The position numbers were made by a program, and so were the translations under genes. DNA of 63,548 bases from Candidatus Azobacteroides sp. (GTDB lineage: Bacteria > Bacteroidota > Bacteroidia > Bacteroidales > WRGA01), in NCBI GenBank assembly GCA_009787405.1, contig WRGA01000117.1, forward strand, positions 1 through 63,548, read 5' to 3'. Positions 1 to 8,732 of the stretch are shown piece after piece; position 1 is the stretch's first letter; each line of letters starts with the position of its first letter. The notes under the pieces were generated by a model. The model did not search any database, had not been told where the DNA came from, and worked only from the letters and a program-made list of their open reading frames with translations.

Positions 1-2952
1 CTTGATTCGTTTTTCAATGTCGGAAAGAATAACAAAGGAAGAAATAGAGCCTGTATCAAACGACGAATTTATCGCTGAATGATTAACATAATCGCTCAAT
101 TTCATTGTCTTAGAATTGAAGCCTTTAATTTGACAAGTTTTTGTATTGTATTGATTATTATCCTTTTCAAACATTAAAATATTCACGTCCACCGTAGCTT
201 CGTCAAACACTTTTACGCCTGCAAAGTCAATCAGTAAAGTCGGATTGGTTTGCTCGACAAAAAACTTTCGCGTTTTTTCGCCATAGCCTGCCCGCATCCA
301 TTTGTTGGACGTGATAAACGATAGAACCCCATTTTGTTTCAGCAACTTGTGTCCCAATTCGTAGAATAAGCAATAAATGTCGCCCGTACGCTCAAAAACC
401 TGATAGTTCATTTGCTTATAAGCATCTGTAACACTGCCCATCGATTGCAACTGAATATACGGCGGATTCCCAATCACCGCATCAAATCCGATAAAATTAC
501 CGTCGTCGTCCAATACTTCGGGAAACTCGAAACGCCATTCAAAAGAATTTGTATACATTACATTGTTTTTCAATGCTTCTATTTTCTCTTCCAAAATTTT
601 TATTTCCTCCGTGAGGTGAGCTACTTTTTTATGCCATTCTTCTATTTCACTTTCCGAGAAATTGAAAAGTTGCGGTTTTGTCAGTTCAAGGAGTTCGGAT
701 TGCACTTTGTTTCTTGCCTTCACAAGCGGATTGTCGCGCGAAACATAAACCTGAAAATCATTTTTGATCTCATTTATCAAGTCAATCGTTTCTCGTTTTT
801 GCTTTTTTGTTTTTGCATTTTTGTAAGTATCTACGGCAATTTTATAAGTGTTGATGTTCCATTTGCTGTTTTTCAAAGTGGTTTTAATATCGCTATCTAT
901 TTTAAACCTACTAATCAAAGAATTACCGCATTTAATATTAATGTCAATATTCGGCAATGTTTCCAATTCATTCGTTTCCGAATGGTAATAAGTGTGTTTG
1001 AGCAATTCAATCCACAGGCGCAATTGGCAAATCTTAACCGAATTAGGATTAATATCCACACCAAAAAGACAATTTTCTATTATGGTTTGTTTTTCATGAA
1101 AAAGCGTTTTCTGTATGCGATGACTTTCGGCGTTTTTAGGGTTGTATACAAAAATATCGCTATCGGGATTTTTCACAATCAGTTCATCCTTTTCGATAGA
1201 AACAGAGTAATTCCACAATGATTTTCCGTTTTTGTCCATTAAAATACCCAATTCGGCTTTCAGGCGCAACATTTCGTTTAGAGCCGAAACAAGAAAATGT
1301 CCCGACCCGACAGCGGGGTCGCAAATGCGAACTTTATTGAAAATTTCGTTTGCTTTTTCAATACCGATTTGTGGTATCAGATTATGTAAATCGCTAATTG
1401 TTTGACTATTCCAACTTTTTACTTCATTGAATTTCTGAACAACGGCACGCGAAATCGTTTCGCGGCACATATACATCGTAATAAATGACGGCGTGAAAAA
1501 CGAACCATCTTTATAGCCGTTTATTTTCTCAAAAATTAAACCCAAAACAGAAGCTGAAATGAGCGGTTTGTTTTCGTCTAAAATTTCTTCGCCGCCTTCG
1601 CTGCTGAAATCGTAGGCATCAAGAAATTTTAATAAATATTTCAATGGGCGCATTGTGTTCTGCACTTGCAATACTGACTTTGAATATAATTTTATTGAAA
1701 TATTATCCTGCAAGCTGTCAATACAGATTGTTTTATCTTCAATGTCGGTCATTTCAAACAGCGAACTGTTGAGATAGGGAACATGCGCAAACTTGGACTT
1801 AATATTTTCTGTCCGCTCATTTTCCTTTCGCGCCAAAACATGAAAAAAGAGTGTATCCAAATCATTGTAATCACTCAATTTATCAGGCGAAAGAAAGGCA
1901 TAATCTTTGTTTCCGTTATGATATTTCAAAATCTGCGATTCGAGCAGTTTCAAAAACAAAATTCGATTAATCCACGTAATTGCCAAGTTGAAAGTAATAC
2001 TAAACAGTTGTTCATCTTTGGTTTTTCCGAATTGTTCAATATTCGATAAATTACTCAACTTATCTTTAATATCTATTCGCTCCATTGTATTTTCGATAAT
2101 AGAGCCGAAATCACGTTCTTTTTCTTTTTTGCGGACAATCAATTTTCTGTTGTCCTGTGTTATTTCTTCCAAACCGAGAATGTGCAAAAGTTCGGCATAA
2201 AATTCCTTGTTCAGGTAGTTGTTGTCGTTTGCAAAAGGCAGTTTGAGTAAAAAATTAGGCGAAAGAAATTGATATAAAGAAATCAGTTGTTTATCGTCTT
2301 CTTTGTCGGTATTGCGAACAATTTTCTCGTAATCGCGAATGTCGAAATGTGTAAATTCTATTTTATCGGTATGTTTGTTAATGGCAGGTGCAGCAATTTC
2401 TTTATAGAAAGTATCGGTCTTTGTTGCTGCGGAAGTTTTGTTTTCAAATTCATTAAATTTCTTTTCTAATTTTGTGTCGCAGCCGAATGTGTCTTCAAAA
2501 TTTCGCGCATCAAACACAAACCACTCATAAATATTTGTAACAATCAGATAGCGAAGTTCGAAATTCTTTCCTGTTTTCCGTTCCCGCAAATAATATAGCA
2601 ACAATTCCTGAAATGATTTGACATTCAGATTATCGTGACTGACCATTTCGGTGGTATTCACGGGCTTTTTCACTTCAATCAGTACACCGACAGGCGTTTC
2701 GGGTGATTTGTCGTTATGAATCACCAAATCGGTTTTGTCTTTGGTGTTGATATAGTGTTTATCCTTGTAATAAACAGCATTAAGAAAATCCTTTATCAGA
2801 TTTTTGTGAAATTCTTCGCTTTCTTTTTCATTGATTTTATCCAACAGGGAACGAAACTCTTTTTTGAAAAGTTCAATCTCTTTCCGATCCGGCTTTTGTT
2901 TCAGAAAAGCCGGATTCAATGCTTGTTTGATGGATTTTATGTTTGATACCAT
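1..2952 (-). CDS. Type IIG restriction-modification enzyme (Eco57I-like), 3' end outside the window
   Basis: The frame is open from an ATG at 2952 to the window edge (984 codons), so the C-terminus is missing. It would be a single-chain enzyme that both cuts DNA and methylates adenine at N6. The N-terminal domain has a PD-(D/E)xK-type site: D75, then E93-V-K95 in the stretch LIEVKKP. Further on are the SAM-binding motif DPAVGSGHF (from about residue 545) and the catalytic motif NPPY (residues 829-832), the order expected for gamma-class adenine methyltransferases. The target-recognition part would lie in the missing C-terminus. No separate specificity or methylase gene is visible beside it. 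The region is AT-rich like the island at 42-51 kb, consistent with an acquired gene. Family assignment is confident; the recognition site cannot be predicted. Confidence 0.9.
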   Translation of the reverse strand, partial: MVSNIKSIKQALNPAFLKQKPDRKEIELFKKEFRSLLDKINEKESEEFHKNLIKDFLNAVYYKDKHYINTKDKTDLVIHNDKSPETPVGVLIEVKKPVNTTEMVSHDNLNVKSFQELLLYYLRERKTGKNFELRYLIVTNIYEWFVFDARNFEDTFGCDTKLEKKFNEFENKTSAATKTDTFYKEIAAPAINKHTDKIEFTHFDIRDYEKIVRNTDKEDDKQLISLYQFLSPNFLLKLPFANDNNYLNKEFYAELLHILGLEEITQDNRKLIVRKKEKERDFGSIIENTMERIDIKDKLSNLSNIEQFGKTKDEQLFSITFNLAITWINRILFLKLLESQILKYHNGNKDYAFLSPDKLSDYNDLDTLFFHVLARKENERTENIKSKFAHVPYLNSSLFEMTDIEDKTICIDSLQDNISIKLYSKSVLQVQNTMRPLKYLLKFLDAYDFSSEGGEEILDENKPLISASVLGLIFEKINGYKDGSFFTPSFITMYMCRETISRAVVQKFNEVKSWNSQTISDLHNLIPQIGIEKANEIFNKVRICDPAVGSGHFLVSALNEMLRLKAELGILMDKNGKSLWNYSVSIEKDELIVKNPDSDIFVYNPKNAESHRIQKTLFHEKQTIIENCLFGVDINPNSVKICQLRLWIELLKHTYYHSETNELETLPNIDINIKCGNSLISRFKIDSDIKTTLKNSKWNINTYKIAVDTYKNAKTKKQKRETIDLINEIKNDFQVYVSRDNPLVKARNKVQSELLELTKPQLFNFSESEIEEWHKKVAHLTEEIKILEEKIEALKNNVMYTNSFEWRFEFPEVLDDDGNFIGFDAVIGNPPYIQLQSMGSVTDAYKQMNYQVFERTGDIYCLFYELGHKLLKQNGVLSFITSNKWMRAGYGEKTRKFFVEQTNPTLLIDFAGVKVFDEATVDVNILMFEKDNNQYNTKTCQIKGFNSKTMKLSDYVNHSAINSSFDTGSISSFVILSDIEKRIK

Positions 2953-3243
2953 GGCGATTGATATTTCGTTGAAATGCTATCGAAAAAAGGTGGTAATATT
3001 TTTATTTAATGCCTCTGCCAACTGTTTGCCGATTTTATCCTGTTCGACAAGGACTGCTTTTTATGTGGTGATTTGCTTTATTCGGATTGTATTTTTTTGC
3101 ATGTTATGCGAAGGTATTGATAATTCTTAAATTTTTACATGTTGTTTGAATTTTATCAGTAACCGCATCAAGAGTTGACAATTTTTTTGAGCTGATTGAC
3201 TTCTAAAGCAGTTTTATACTGCTTTTTTTTCGAACTGAGTTTA
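2953..3243. other. Intergenic stretch, no gene seen
   Basis: This AT-rich gap between the restriction enzyme gene and the DUF169 gene has no convincing reading frame. It must hold the promoter of the restriction gene on the minus strand; the only candidate -7 box (TACCTTCG, near 3111-3118) fits the consensus poorly. Confidence 0.4.
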
Positions 3244-3966
3244 TCATTCGATCAAGTTGTCGTTGATTCGCTCCCGTATTTTTCCCCATGCATGGGTACC
3301 GAAAAGGCAACTTTCTTTCATGGTCGGATACATTTCTTTGAATCTCGACATCGGAATGGTGTAACTTAAAATATCGGCCTCGAAATATGGCCGTACTGAC
3401 GGATCAAAAAATCCGATAAATGTTCTTTTGCCGTTTTTCCGGTTTTCGAGCACGGTTTGAGTGACGACCGTCGAACATCCTGATCCGAACAAAGTGGTGA
3501 CCGCATCGTCCCGGTTATTGTCGAAAAACGCCCATGCGGTAAGTCCGGATAAAATGTCGGGTGTTGCCAAAAACAACAGGCCTTCGATGCCGTCGAAATT
3601 TTTTAGGTGATCGATACGGGCAAAATTCAGATATTTTTGCCCGGTTTTCGGCACTCCCAATTGTTTGATAAAATCGGTTACCATTTCGGGTGTTTGTTTG
3701 TATTTTTCTTTTAAAGAGACGAAATTCGGAATTCTTTCGGGCATGTCCGTAAATCCGGTGTAGAATTTTCCGCCTCCGCAACCGATTATATCGGCATCCA
3801 AGCTGATCGGTATGTCGTTTCTGACATTTTTCAGTCCTTTGAAAAAACATCCGTTTATTTTTTCAATCCGATTCACGGGAATGTCGGAATACCAAAAAAC
3901 GATCGGTAATTCGGCCGATTCTCCGAATGCTTCTTTATACTTGTCGATGAATGCTTTTGTTTCCAT
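3244..3966 (-). CDS. DUF169 family protein
   Basis: A 240-residue soluble protein without signal peptide or membrane segments. It matches what I know of the DUF169 family (COG2043), whose function is not established. Typical traits are an N-terminal stretch with P-I-V-F-W-Y, a conserved C-G-G-G cluster near residue 62, and a glycine/cysteine segment (GSGCSTVV) near residue 160. Such proteins are frequent in anaerobes; a cofactor or metal role has been suggested from the conserved cysteines, but that is inference. It stands alone, 290 nt from the restriction enzyme gene, and is transcribed in the same direction. Confidence 0.8.
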   Translation of the reverse strand: METKAFIDKYKEAFGESAELPIVFWYSDIPVNRIEKINGCFFKGLKNVRNDIPISLDADIIGCGGGKFYTGFTDMPERIPNFVSLKEKYKQTPEMVTDFIKQLGVPKTGQKYLNFARIDHLKNFDGIEGLLFLATPDILSGLTAWAFFDNNRDDAVTTLFGSGCSTVVTQTVLENRKNGKRTFIGFFDPSVRPYFEADILSYTIPMSRFKEMYPTMKESCLFGTHAWGKIRERINDNLIE

Positions 3967-4209
3967 TGTTTTACCGGTTTAAGAGAAGTGGTGGATATAT
4001 AAGTCTTATTTCTAATTTGCTGTTACGCCTGCATTTCTAAAATTCAGAATTTATGAATTTTTTTCGCCGTAATTTCCGATTTTTTTTGCAATATCGGCTT
4101 TATTTTTTCAATTTCAGTTGAAATAACATCTTTTAACCTATCTATAAATCTCTTATTTATAGTATATTGTATTTTATTTATAAAATAATTGTAAAATTCA
4201 GTATAGATA

Positions 4210-4241
4210 TTTGTAAATACATTAAATATGAGGTATATTTG
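4210..4241 (+). promoter_or_regulatory. Bacteroidota-type promoter for the small operon at 4308-4748
   Basis: TTTG at 4210-4213 is followed after 20 nt by TATATTTG at 4234-4241. This is the -33/-7 arrangement recognised by the primary sigma factor of Bacteroidota. Transcription should start near 4249, leaving a leader of about 60 nt before the ATG at 4308. Confidence 0.65.
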
Positions 4242-4307
4242 CGTTGTCTAAAATTAGAAATCGCTATAAAGGTAGAGAATTTTATTTTAGTTTAAAGTTT
4301 TCATATC

Positions 4308-4493
4308 ATGACATGCCGGGAAATATTATTATGCAGCGGGGAACGCAAAGAACTTCTGAAAATGATCCATGTCAGTTACCCGACAATCAATGCGGCGTTA
4401 AAGTCCAAAACGAAAACGATTCCGGCATTCAAAATTCATGAAGCCGTCCTTGAAAGAGGCGGCCGTGAAATGAAAGAGAATAACGATAGATGA
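4308..4493 (+). CDS. Small HTH-like protein (61 aa)
   Basis: This 61-residue basic protein has a segment that reads like a minimal helix-turn-helix: R-K-E-L-L-K-M-I-H-V-S-Y-P-T-I-N-A-A-L, followed by K-S-K-T-K-T and a second helix ending in E-R-G-G. Bacteroidota genomes encode similar short proteins with an SYPT turn before the recognition helix, usually unannotated. The ATG was chosen because it follows the promoter at 4210-4241 and opens the frame that carries the motif; an overlapping frame at 4244-4441 shows no motif. It probably forms an operon with the gene 30 nt downstream. DNA binding is an inference from the motif alone. Confidence 0.6.
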   Translation: MTCREILLCSGERKELLKMIHVSYPTINAALKSKTKTIPAFKIHEAVLERGGREMKENNDR

Positions 4494-4523
4494 ATGAAAA
4501 TAATTATAAATAACTGATTATTC

Positions 4524-4748
4524 ATGCGGATAAGAGCTTTTTTGGAGGTAAGTAAACGACTTGCCGATTTACGGCAAACTCCCGAAATTATTTCCTTGTG
4601 CAAAAAAATAGCGGCCGTTGCATCGGATTGCAATCGGTTGAACTCGATTGACAAGGCAATTCGTAAAAAAATAAAGGAGTATGATTTGCTGATGAAAAAA
4701 ATTGATGAACAATTACTCGAAATTGAGAAGGAATACATTTATCCTTGA
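4524..4748 (+). CDS. Small coiled-coil protein (74 aa), function unknown
   Basis: A 74-residue, helix-rich protein with charged heptad-like spacing in its second half (K-K-I-K-E-Y-D-L-L-M-K-K-I-D-E-Q-L-L-E-I-E-K), suggesting a short coiled coil. It has no signal peptide or membrane segment. It follows the HTH-like gene by 30 nt and is followed by a strong terminator, so the two very likely share one transcript. I do not recognise a family. A two-component regulator or toxin-antitoxin arrangement is possible but nothing in the sequence proves it. Confidence 0.55.
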   Translation: MRIRAFLEVSKRLADLRQTPEIISLCKKIAAVASDCNRLNSIDKAIRKKIKEYDLLMKKIDEQLLEIEKEYIYP

Positions 4749-4825
4749 TTTTTATACTTTATATTACTTCCCCAAAAGATTTATTCACGAAGAATAAATC
4801 GTCTAAATCATGCTTTTGTGGCTGC

Positions 4826-4860
4826 AAAAATCCCTTTCATCGAGTTGAAAGGGATTTTTT
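4826..4860. terminator. Bidirectional intrinsic terminator
   Basis: A perfect 14-bp stem (4826-4839 with 4846-4859) encloses a 6-nt loop, and the right arm runs into a T tract. The A tract on the left makes it usable on the other strand too. It sits between the convergent ends of the small operon (ends 4748) and rodA (ends 4920), so it probably ends both transcripts. Confidence 0.85.
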
Positions 4861-4919
4861 GTTTTTAAACCGGTATTTATAAGGGTTCATACAAATTGTA
4901 ATTGTAAGCAGGGTGTTTC

Positions 4920-6380
4920 TCAAATGCTTAATTTCTCCATTCTTCCTGCATCAAGCCGTAAAAAAATAAACAGCAGGATCGAAAATCCCCATAAAGAAGA
5001 CCCCCCGTAACTGAAAAAAGGAAGCGGAATGCCGATTACGGGAGTGATTCCCAATACCATCCCGATGTTGATAAATACGTGAAACAAGAAAATACTTGCC
5101 ACGGAATATCCGTAAACGCGGGCAAAAATCGTGCGCTGTCGTTCGGCCAGAACGATCAGCCGTAAAATCAAGACAAGAAACAACAACAAAATGAGAGACG
5201 AGCCGACAAAGCCTTGCTCTTCTCCGATCGTGCAAAAAATAAAATCGGTATCCTGTTCCGGAACATATTTCAATTTCGTTTGAGTTCCGTTTAAAAATCC
5301 TTTACCGGTGAATCCGCCGGAGCCGATGGCGATTTTTGACTGATTCACATTATATCCGGCGCCTTTAGGATCGTCTTCCATGCCCAAAGAAACTTTGATG
5401 CGTGTTTGCTGGTGGGGTTCCAACACGTTATCAAATACATAGTCGACCGAAAAAAGGAATACGACGGAAGCTGCCGAAAAGAAAATAATCAACAGGTAAT
5501 GACCCGCTTTTTTTTGAATATACAACACTATCAAATAAACCGAGATTGCGGCAAGTATCAACAAAGCCATCTCTGCATAATCCACCAAAACATTTCTGAA
5601 CAAGGGAATCAGAAAACCAATCAGGGATACGGTCAACGTACCGAAAAAGATATTCCGGAAAATCCGGAAATTCTGTTGATAATACAGGAGCATTCCCATA
5701 ATGACCACCAAAACGACCAGTAAAACCAGAAATTCGCCGGCGGGAGTCGCTCCCCACCAAACCGTGTTCCCGAACTTAACTCCCAGCACGAAAAAGACAA
5801 CCGCACAAAAAAGTGAAAACAAGATGATTCCGGGCATTCCTTCCCGAAAAAGGACAAGAAGGAAAGAAGTATACACCAGAGTCGATCCGGTTTCTTTTTG
5901 GAGTAGAATACACACCATGGGAAGCAGGATAATGCCGGCAACTTTGAAAATATTTTTCAACCGCCAAAAAACGAAATTATACGATCCGAACAAGCGGGCT
6001 AATGCCAATGCGGTGGCAAACTTGGCAAATTCGGCAGGCTGCAGGCTCACCGGTCCCAAAACCAACCAGGAACGGGATCCTTTTATTTCAGGAGCAATGG
6101 CTATCGTGACCATCAACAGCAAAATCATGACCACATAAACAGGATAAGCAAATGTTTCATACACCCGATCGTCAGTCATCAGCAGAATAAATGCAATGAC
6201 AAAAGACAACCCGATCCAACCCAATTGTTTTCCCGAGCGTTCCGAGAAAGAAAAAATACTGGCATTATCGAAATTATAGCTTGCGGCATAGATGCTCAGC
6301 CATCCTTCCAACACTAAAATGGTGTAAATCAAAACGACCCACCAATCCACTTGTTTCCAAATACTACTTGTTCTTGACAT
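4920..6380 (-). CDS. rodA: Peptidoglycan glycosyltransferase RodA
   Basis: A 486-residue polytopic membrane protein of the SEDS family (RodA/FtsW/SpoVE). It polymerises glycan strands from lipid II in the inner membrane, paired with the transpeptidase PBP2 as part of the elongasome. Visible signatures are a hydrophobic N-terminus followed by about ten membrane segments, the LQPAEFAKFATAL segment near residue 115, the extracellular stretch with QTKLKYVPEQDTDFIF, and the C-terminal PLPFFSYGGSS segment typical of the family. It is longer than E. coli RodA (370 aa) because of extra hydrophobic segments in the middle, as is usual in Bacteroidota. It overlaps the 3' end of the PBP2 gene by 17 nt and is last in the operon. 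Confidence 0.95.
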   Translation of the reverse strand: MSRTSSIWKQVDWWVVLIYTILVLEGWLSIYAASYNFDNASIFSFSERSGKQLGWIGLSFVIAFILLMTDDRVYETFAYPVYVVMILLLMVTIAIAPEIKGSRSWLVLGPVSLQPAEFAKFATALALARLFGSYNFVFWRLKNIFKVAGIILLPMVCILLQKETGSTLVYTSFLLVLFREGMPGIILFSLFCAVVFFVLGVKFGNTVWWGATPAGEFLVLLVVLVVIMGMLLYYQQNFRIFRNIFFGTLTVSLIGFLIPLFRNVLVDYAEMALLILAAISVYLIVLYIQKKAGHYLLIIFFSAASVVFLFSVDYVFDNVLEPHQQTRIKVSLGMEDDPKGAGYNVNQSKIAIGSGGFTGKGFLNGTQTKLKYVPEQDTDFIFCTIGEEQGFVGSSLILLLFLVLILRLIVLAERQRTIFARVYGYSVASIFLFHVFINIGMVLGITPVIGIPLPFFSYGGSSLWGFSILLFIFLRLDAGRMEKLSI

Positions 6381-8223
6381 TTACGGGTAATATGGTGGTA
6401 TTCGTAATCCGGTCTTCCACGTACTTCCGGTTATCGGCGATCTTTCCTTTCAAATATTTCTCCATAACGAGCGAAGCGATCGGAACCGCATAAGTCGCTC
6501 CGAATCCGGCATTCTCGACAATAACGGCGATGGCAATTTTAGGATCGTCTTTCGGAGCAAATGTGATAAAAATGGAGTGATCTTTTCCGTGCGGGTTTTC
6601 GGCCGTTCCGGTCTTTCCGCACACGACAATTCCTTCAAGTTGCGCTCCCCGTGATGTTCCTCCTGTTACGGCATTCGCCATCCCTTCAACCACAGGCAGG
6701 TAATTTTCTTTGGCTATATGCGTATAACGCTTCTCTGTATAAATAGAATCGAGGGGCGTATCCTGAATTTTTCGCACGACATGAGGTGTATAAAAATATC
6801 CCCGGTTGGCAATCGTCGCCGCCAAATTACAAAGCTGCAACGGAGTGACTAAAATCTCTCCCTGACCGATGGCAATGGAAATGATGGTATGAGCATTCCA
6901 CCCGTTTTCGCCGTAACGTTTGTCGTAAAATTTTCCGTTAGGAATCATCCCTCTTTTTTCATTCGGCAAATCAACCCCCAAAGGATATCCGAATCCCATA
7001 TCCACCATGTGATTTTTCCATGCTTCAAATGCAGGATGAATATTCGGATACAAATCACGGTTGTTCAACATATTTCTTAATCCGAAACAAAAATAAGAAT
7101 TACAAGAAGTGGCAATAGCAGGCACCAACGTCAAAGGAGAAGCATGCCCGTGACATGCAGGCCGTCCGCCCAACGGAGGATACCCGTGAGCGCAAGGAAA
7201 AGCAGATTGGGGTGTAATCGCTTTCTCTTGCAGGAAAGCCAAAGCCTGCGCAGTTTTAAATGTCGATCCCGGCGGATATTGCGCCATCAACGGACGACTG
7301 AACAGCGGTTTGTTGGGATCCTGTTCCAATATTTTATGATTAGCGCCCCGTTGTCGTCCGATCAAAAGAGAAGGATCATACGTGGGGCTCGATACCATGG
7401 CCAATAGTTGTCCCGTAGAAGGTTCGATGGCGACAATACTCCCCACTTTGTTTTTCATCAATTTTTCGCCGTATTCCTGCAATTCGATGTCAATACTCAT
7501 CTCAATATTCTTCCCCGATACAGGAGCAATATCATGTTCCCCGTTTTCATAGCTTGCCATGATCCGGCCGTGAGCATCGCGCAATAAAATTTCGCACCCT
7601 TTCTCCCCGCGCAAATATTTTTCATACGATTTTTCGACTCCGGCAATTCCCGCATAATCTCCCTGAACATAATAATCATCTTTTTCGATGTCTGATTTAG
7701 ACACTTCGCCGATATATCCCAACAAAAGAGCAGCCGACAAACGGGCATAATTTCGTTGAGAGCGGCTTCGGATGGAAAAACCGGGATAACGGTAAAGTTT
7801 TTCCTGCAATACTCCATATTCTTGAAGAGAAAGTTGCGTCAAAAAAACCTGAGGAGTATAAGAAGAATATCCGGGATTGATCTCCTTGTTTTTAATTTCG
7901 GCGATCCGGGCCAAGAAACGTTCTTTGGAAATCCCGATCGTATTGCAAAATCCCAACGTATCCAATCCCGTTACATCGCGCATGATCACCATAATATCGT
8001 AAGCCGGCTGATTATAAACGACTAATTTCCCGTTTCTGTCGTAAATCAATCCGCGCGAAGGATAAAGCGTTTTCTTAAAAAAAGCGTTACTGTCGGCAAA
8101 AGATTTGTAATCACTATTCACCACCTGCAAAAAAAACAGGCGGATCAAAAAAAGCAGAACCACGACACATGCAATTCCGCCCAAAACATATTTTCTATTG
8201 ACAAATTGATACTTGTTTTTCAT
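6364..8223 (-). CDS. mrdA: Penicillin-binding protein 2 (peptidoglycan D,D-transpeptidase)
   Basis: A 619-residue class B penicillin-binding protein that cross-links peptidoglycan during elongation, working with RodA and MreC. It has an N-terminal membrane anchor (about residues 13-33), a dimerisation domain, and a transpeptidase domain with all three active-site motifs: S320-T-F-K323, S373-C-N375 and K537-T-G539. A stretch RNYARLSAALLLGYIG lies in the dimerisation domain as in other PBP2s. It overlaps mreD upstream by 4 nt (ATGA) and rodA downstream by 17 nt, indicating translational coupling. Confidence 0.95.
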   Translation of the reverse strand: MKNKYQFVNRKYVLGGIACVVVLLFLIRLFFLQVVNSDYKSFADSNAFFKKTLYPSRGLIYDRNGKLVVYNQPAYDIMVIMRDVTGLDTLGFCNTIGISKERFLARIAEIKNKEINPGYSSYTPQVFLTQLSLQEYGVLQEKLYRYPGFSIRSRSQRNYARLSAALLLGYIGEVSKSDIEKDDYYVQGDYAGIAGVEKSYEKYLRGEKGCEILLRDAHGRIMASYENGEHDIAPVSGKNIEMSIDIELQEYGEKLMKNKVGSIVAIEPSTGQLLAMVSSPTYDPSLLIGRQRGANHKILEQDPNKPLFSRPLMAQYPPGSTFKTAQALAFLQEKAITPQSAFPCAHGYPPLGGRPACHGHASPLTLVPAIATSCNSYFCFGLRNMLNNRDLYPNIHPAFEAWKNHMVDMGFGYPLGVDLPNEKRGMIPNGKFYDKRYGENGWNAHTIISIAIGQGEILVTPLQLCNLAATIANRGYFYTPHVVRKIQDTPLDSIYTEKRYTHIAKENYLPVVEGMANAVTGGTSRGAQLEGIVVCGKTGTAENPHGKDHSIFITFAPKDDPKIAIAVIVENAGFGATYAVPIASLVMEKYLKGKIADNRKYVEDRITNTTILPVNVKNK

Positions 8224-8732
8224 CGTTTCCTTTGATTACCGGTTAAACCTTCAGCGGCCCATATCAGTACAAATGTAAAAAGAGAACAGGCCGGGATTCT
8301 CAAGAGAAGAATCTGCCAATTAAACAGAGAAAAAGATTCCAACAACAACAAAGCGGCATGATGAATCAAAATCATAACCGCAATGTAGCGCAAAAACGGC
8401 TGGAGTCCGAACAGATACAAGGACGGCTCTCTGTTCTCGGCGACATCCAATGTTGCCAACGATTTGATCAGATAAGGACGAAGAAAAGCGGCCAAAACGC
8501 TTGCACCGGCATTAATACCGGGAGTATTGCAAAAAACATCGATAACAAAACCCAAGACAAATCCCAAAAAGAGAAGCAGGTTTCTGGAAATACCGACGGG
8601 AAGTTTTATTAAAAAATAAATATAAATAAAAGGGGTGGCATACCTCAAAAAATTTATTCCGTTCAATACAAATATCTGAAGTATTGTCAGACCGATAAAC
8701 AGCAACCCGTATTTCAATAGATTATTTATCAT
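8220..8732 (-). CDS. mreD: Rod shape-determining protein MreD
   Basis: A 170-residue integral membrane protein with about five hydrophobic helices, the size and composition of MreD. It belongs to the elongasome core with MreB, MreC, RodA and PBP2; its exact role is still debated. The identification rests mainly on its position between mreC and mrdA and on its length, since MreD sequences diverge strongly. It shares 4-nt stop/start overlaps with both neighbours. Confidence 0.88.
   Translation of the reverse strand: MINNLLKYGLLFIGLTILQIFVLNGINFLRYATPFIYIYFLIKLPVGISRNLLLFLGFVLGFVIDVFCNTPGINAGASVLAAFLRPYLIKSLATLDVAENREPSLYLFGLQPFLRYIAVMILIHHAALLLLESFSLFNWQILLLRIPACSLFTFVLIWAAEGLTGNQRKR

Noticed and set aside
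412-1221. 269-codon open frame on the plus strand
   Set aside because: It lies antisense to the restriction-modification enzyme, whose minus-strand frame carries NPPY and DPAVGSG motifs. The plus-strand translation is a Phe/Ile-rich shadow without motifs.
4244-4441. 65-codon frame overlapping the small HTH-like gene
   Set aside because: It begins at the edge of the predicted -7 box and before the likely transcript start, and shows no motif. The overlapping frame at 4308 carries an HTH-like pattern.
5701-6138. 145-codon plus-strand frame
   Set aside because: Antisense to rodA, whose protein is well conserved. The shadow has the Thr/Lys-rich composition expected from reversed membrane-protein codons.
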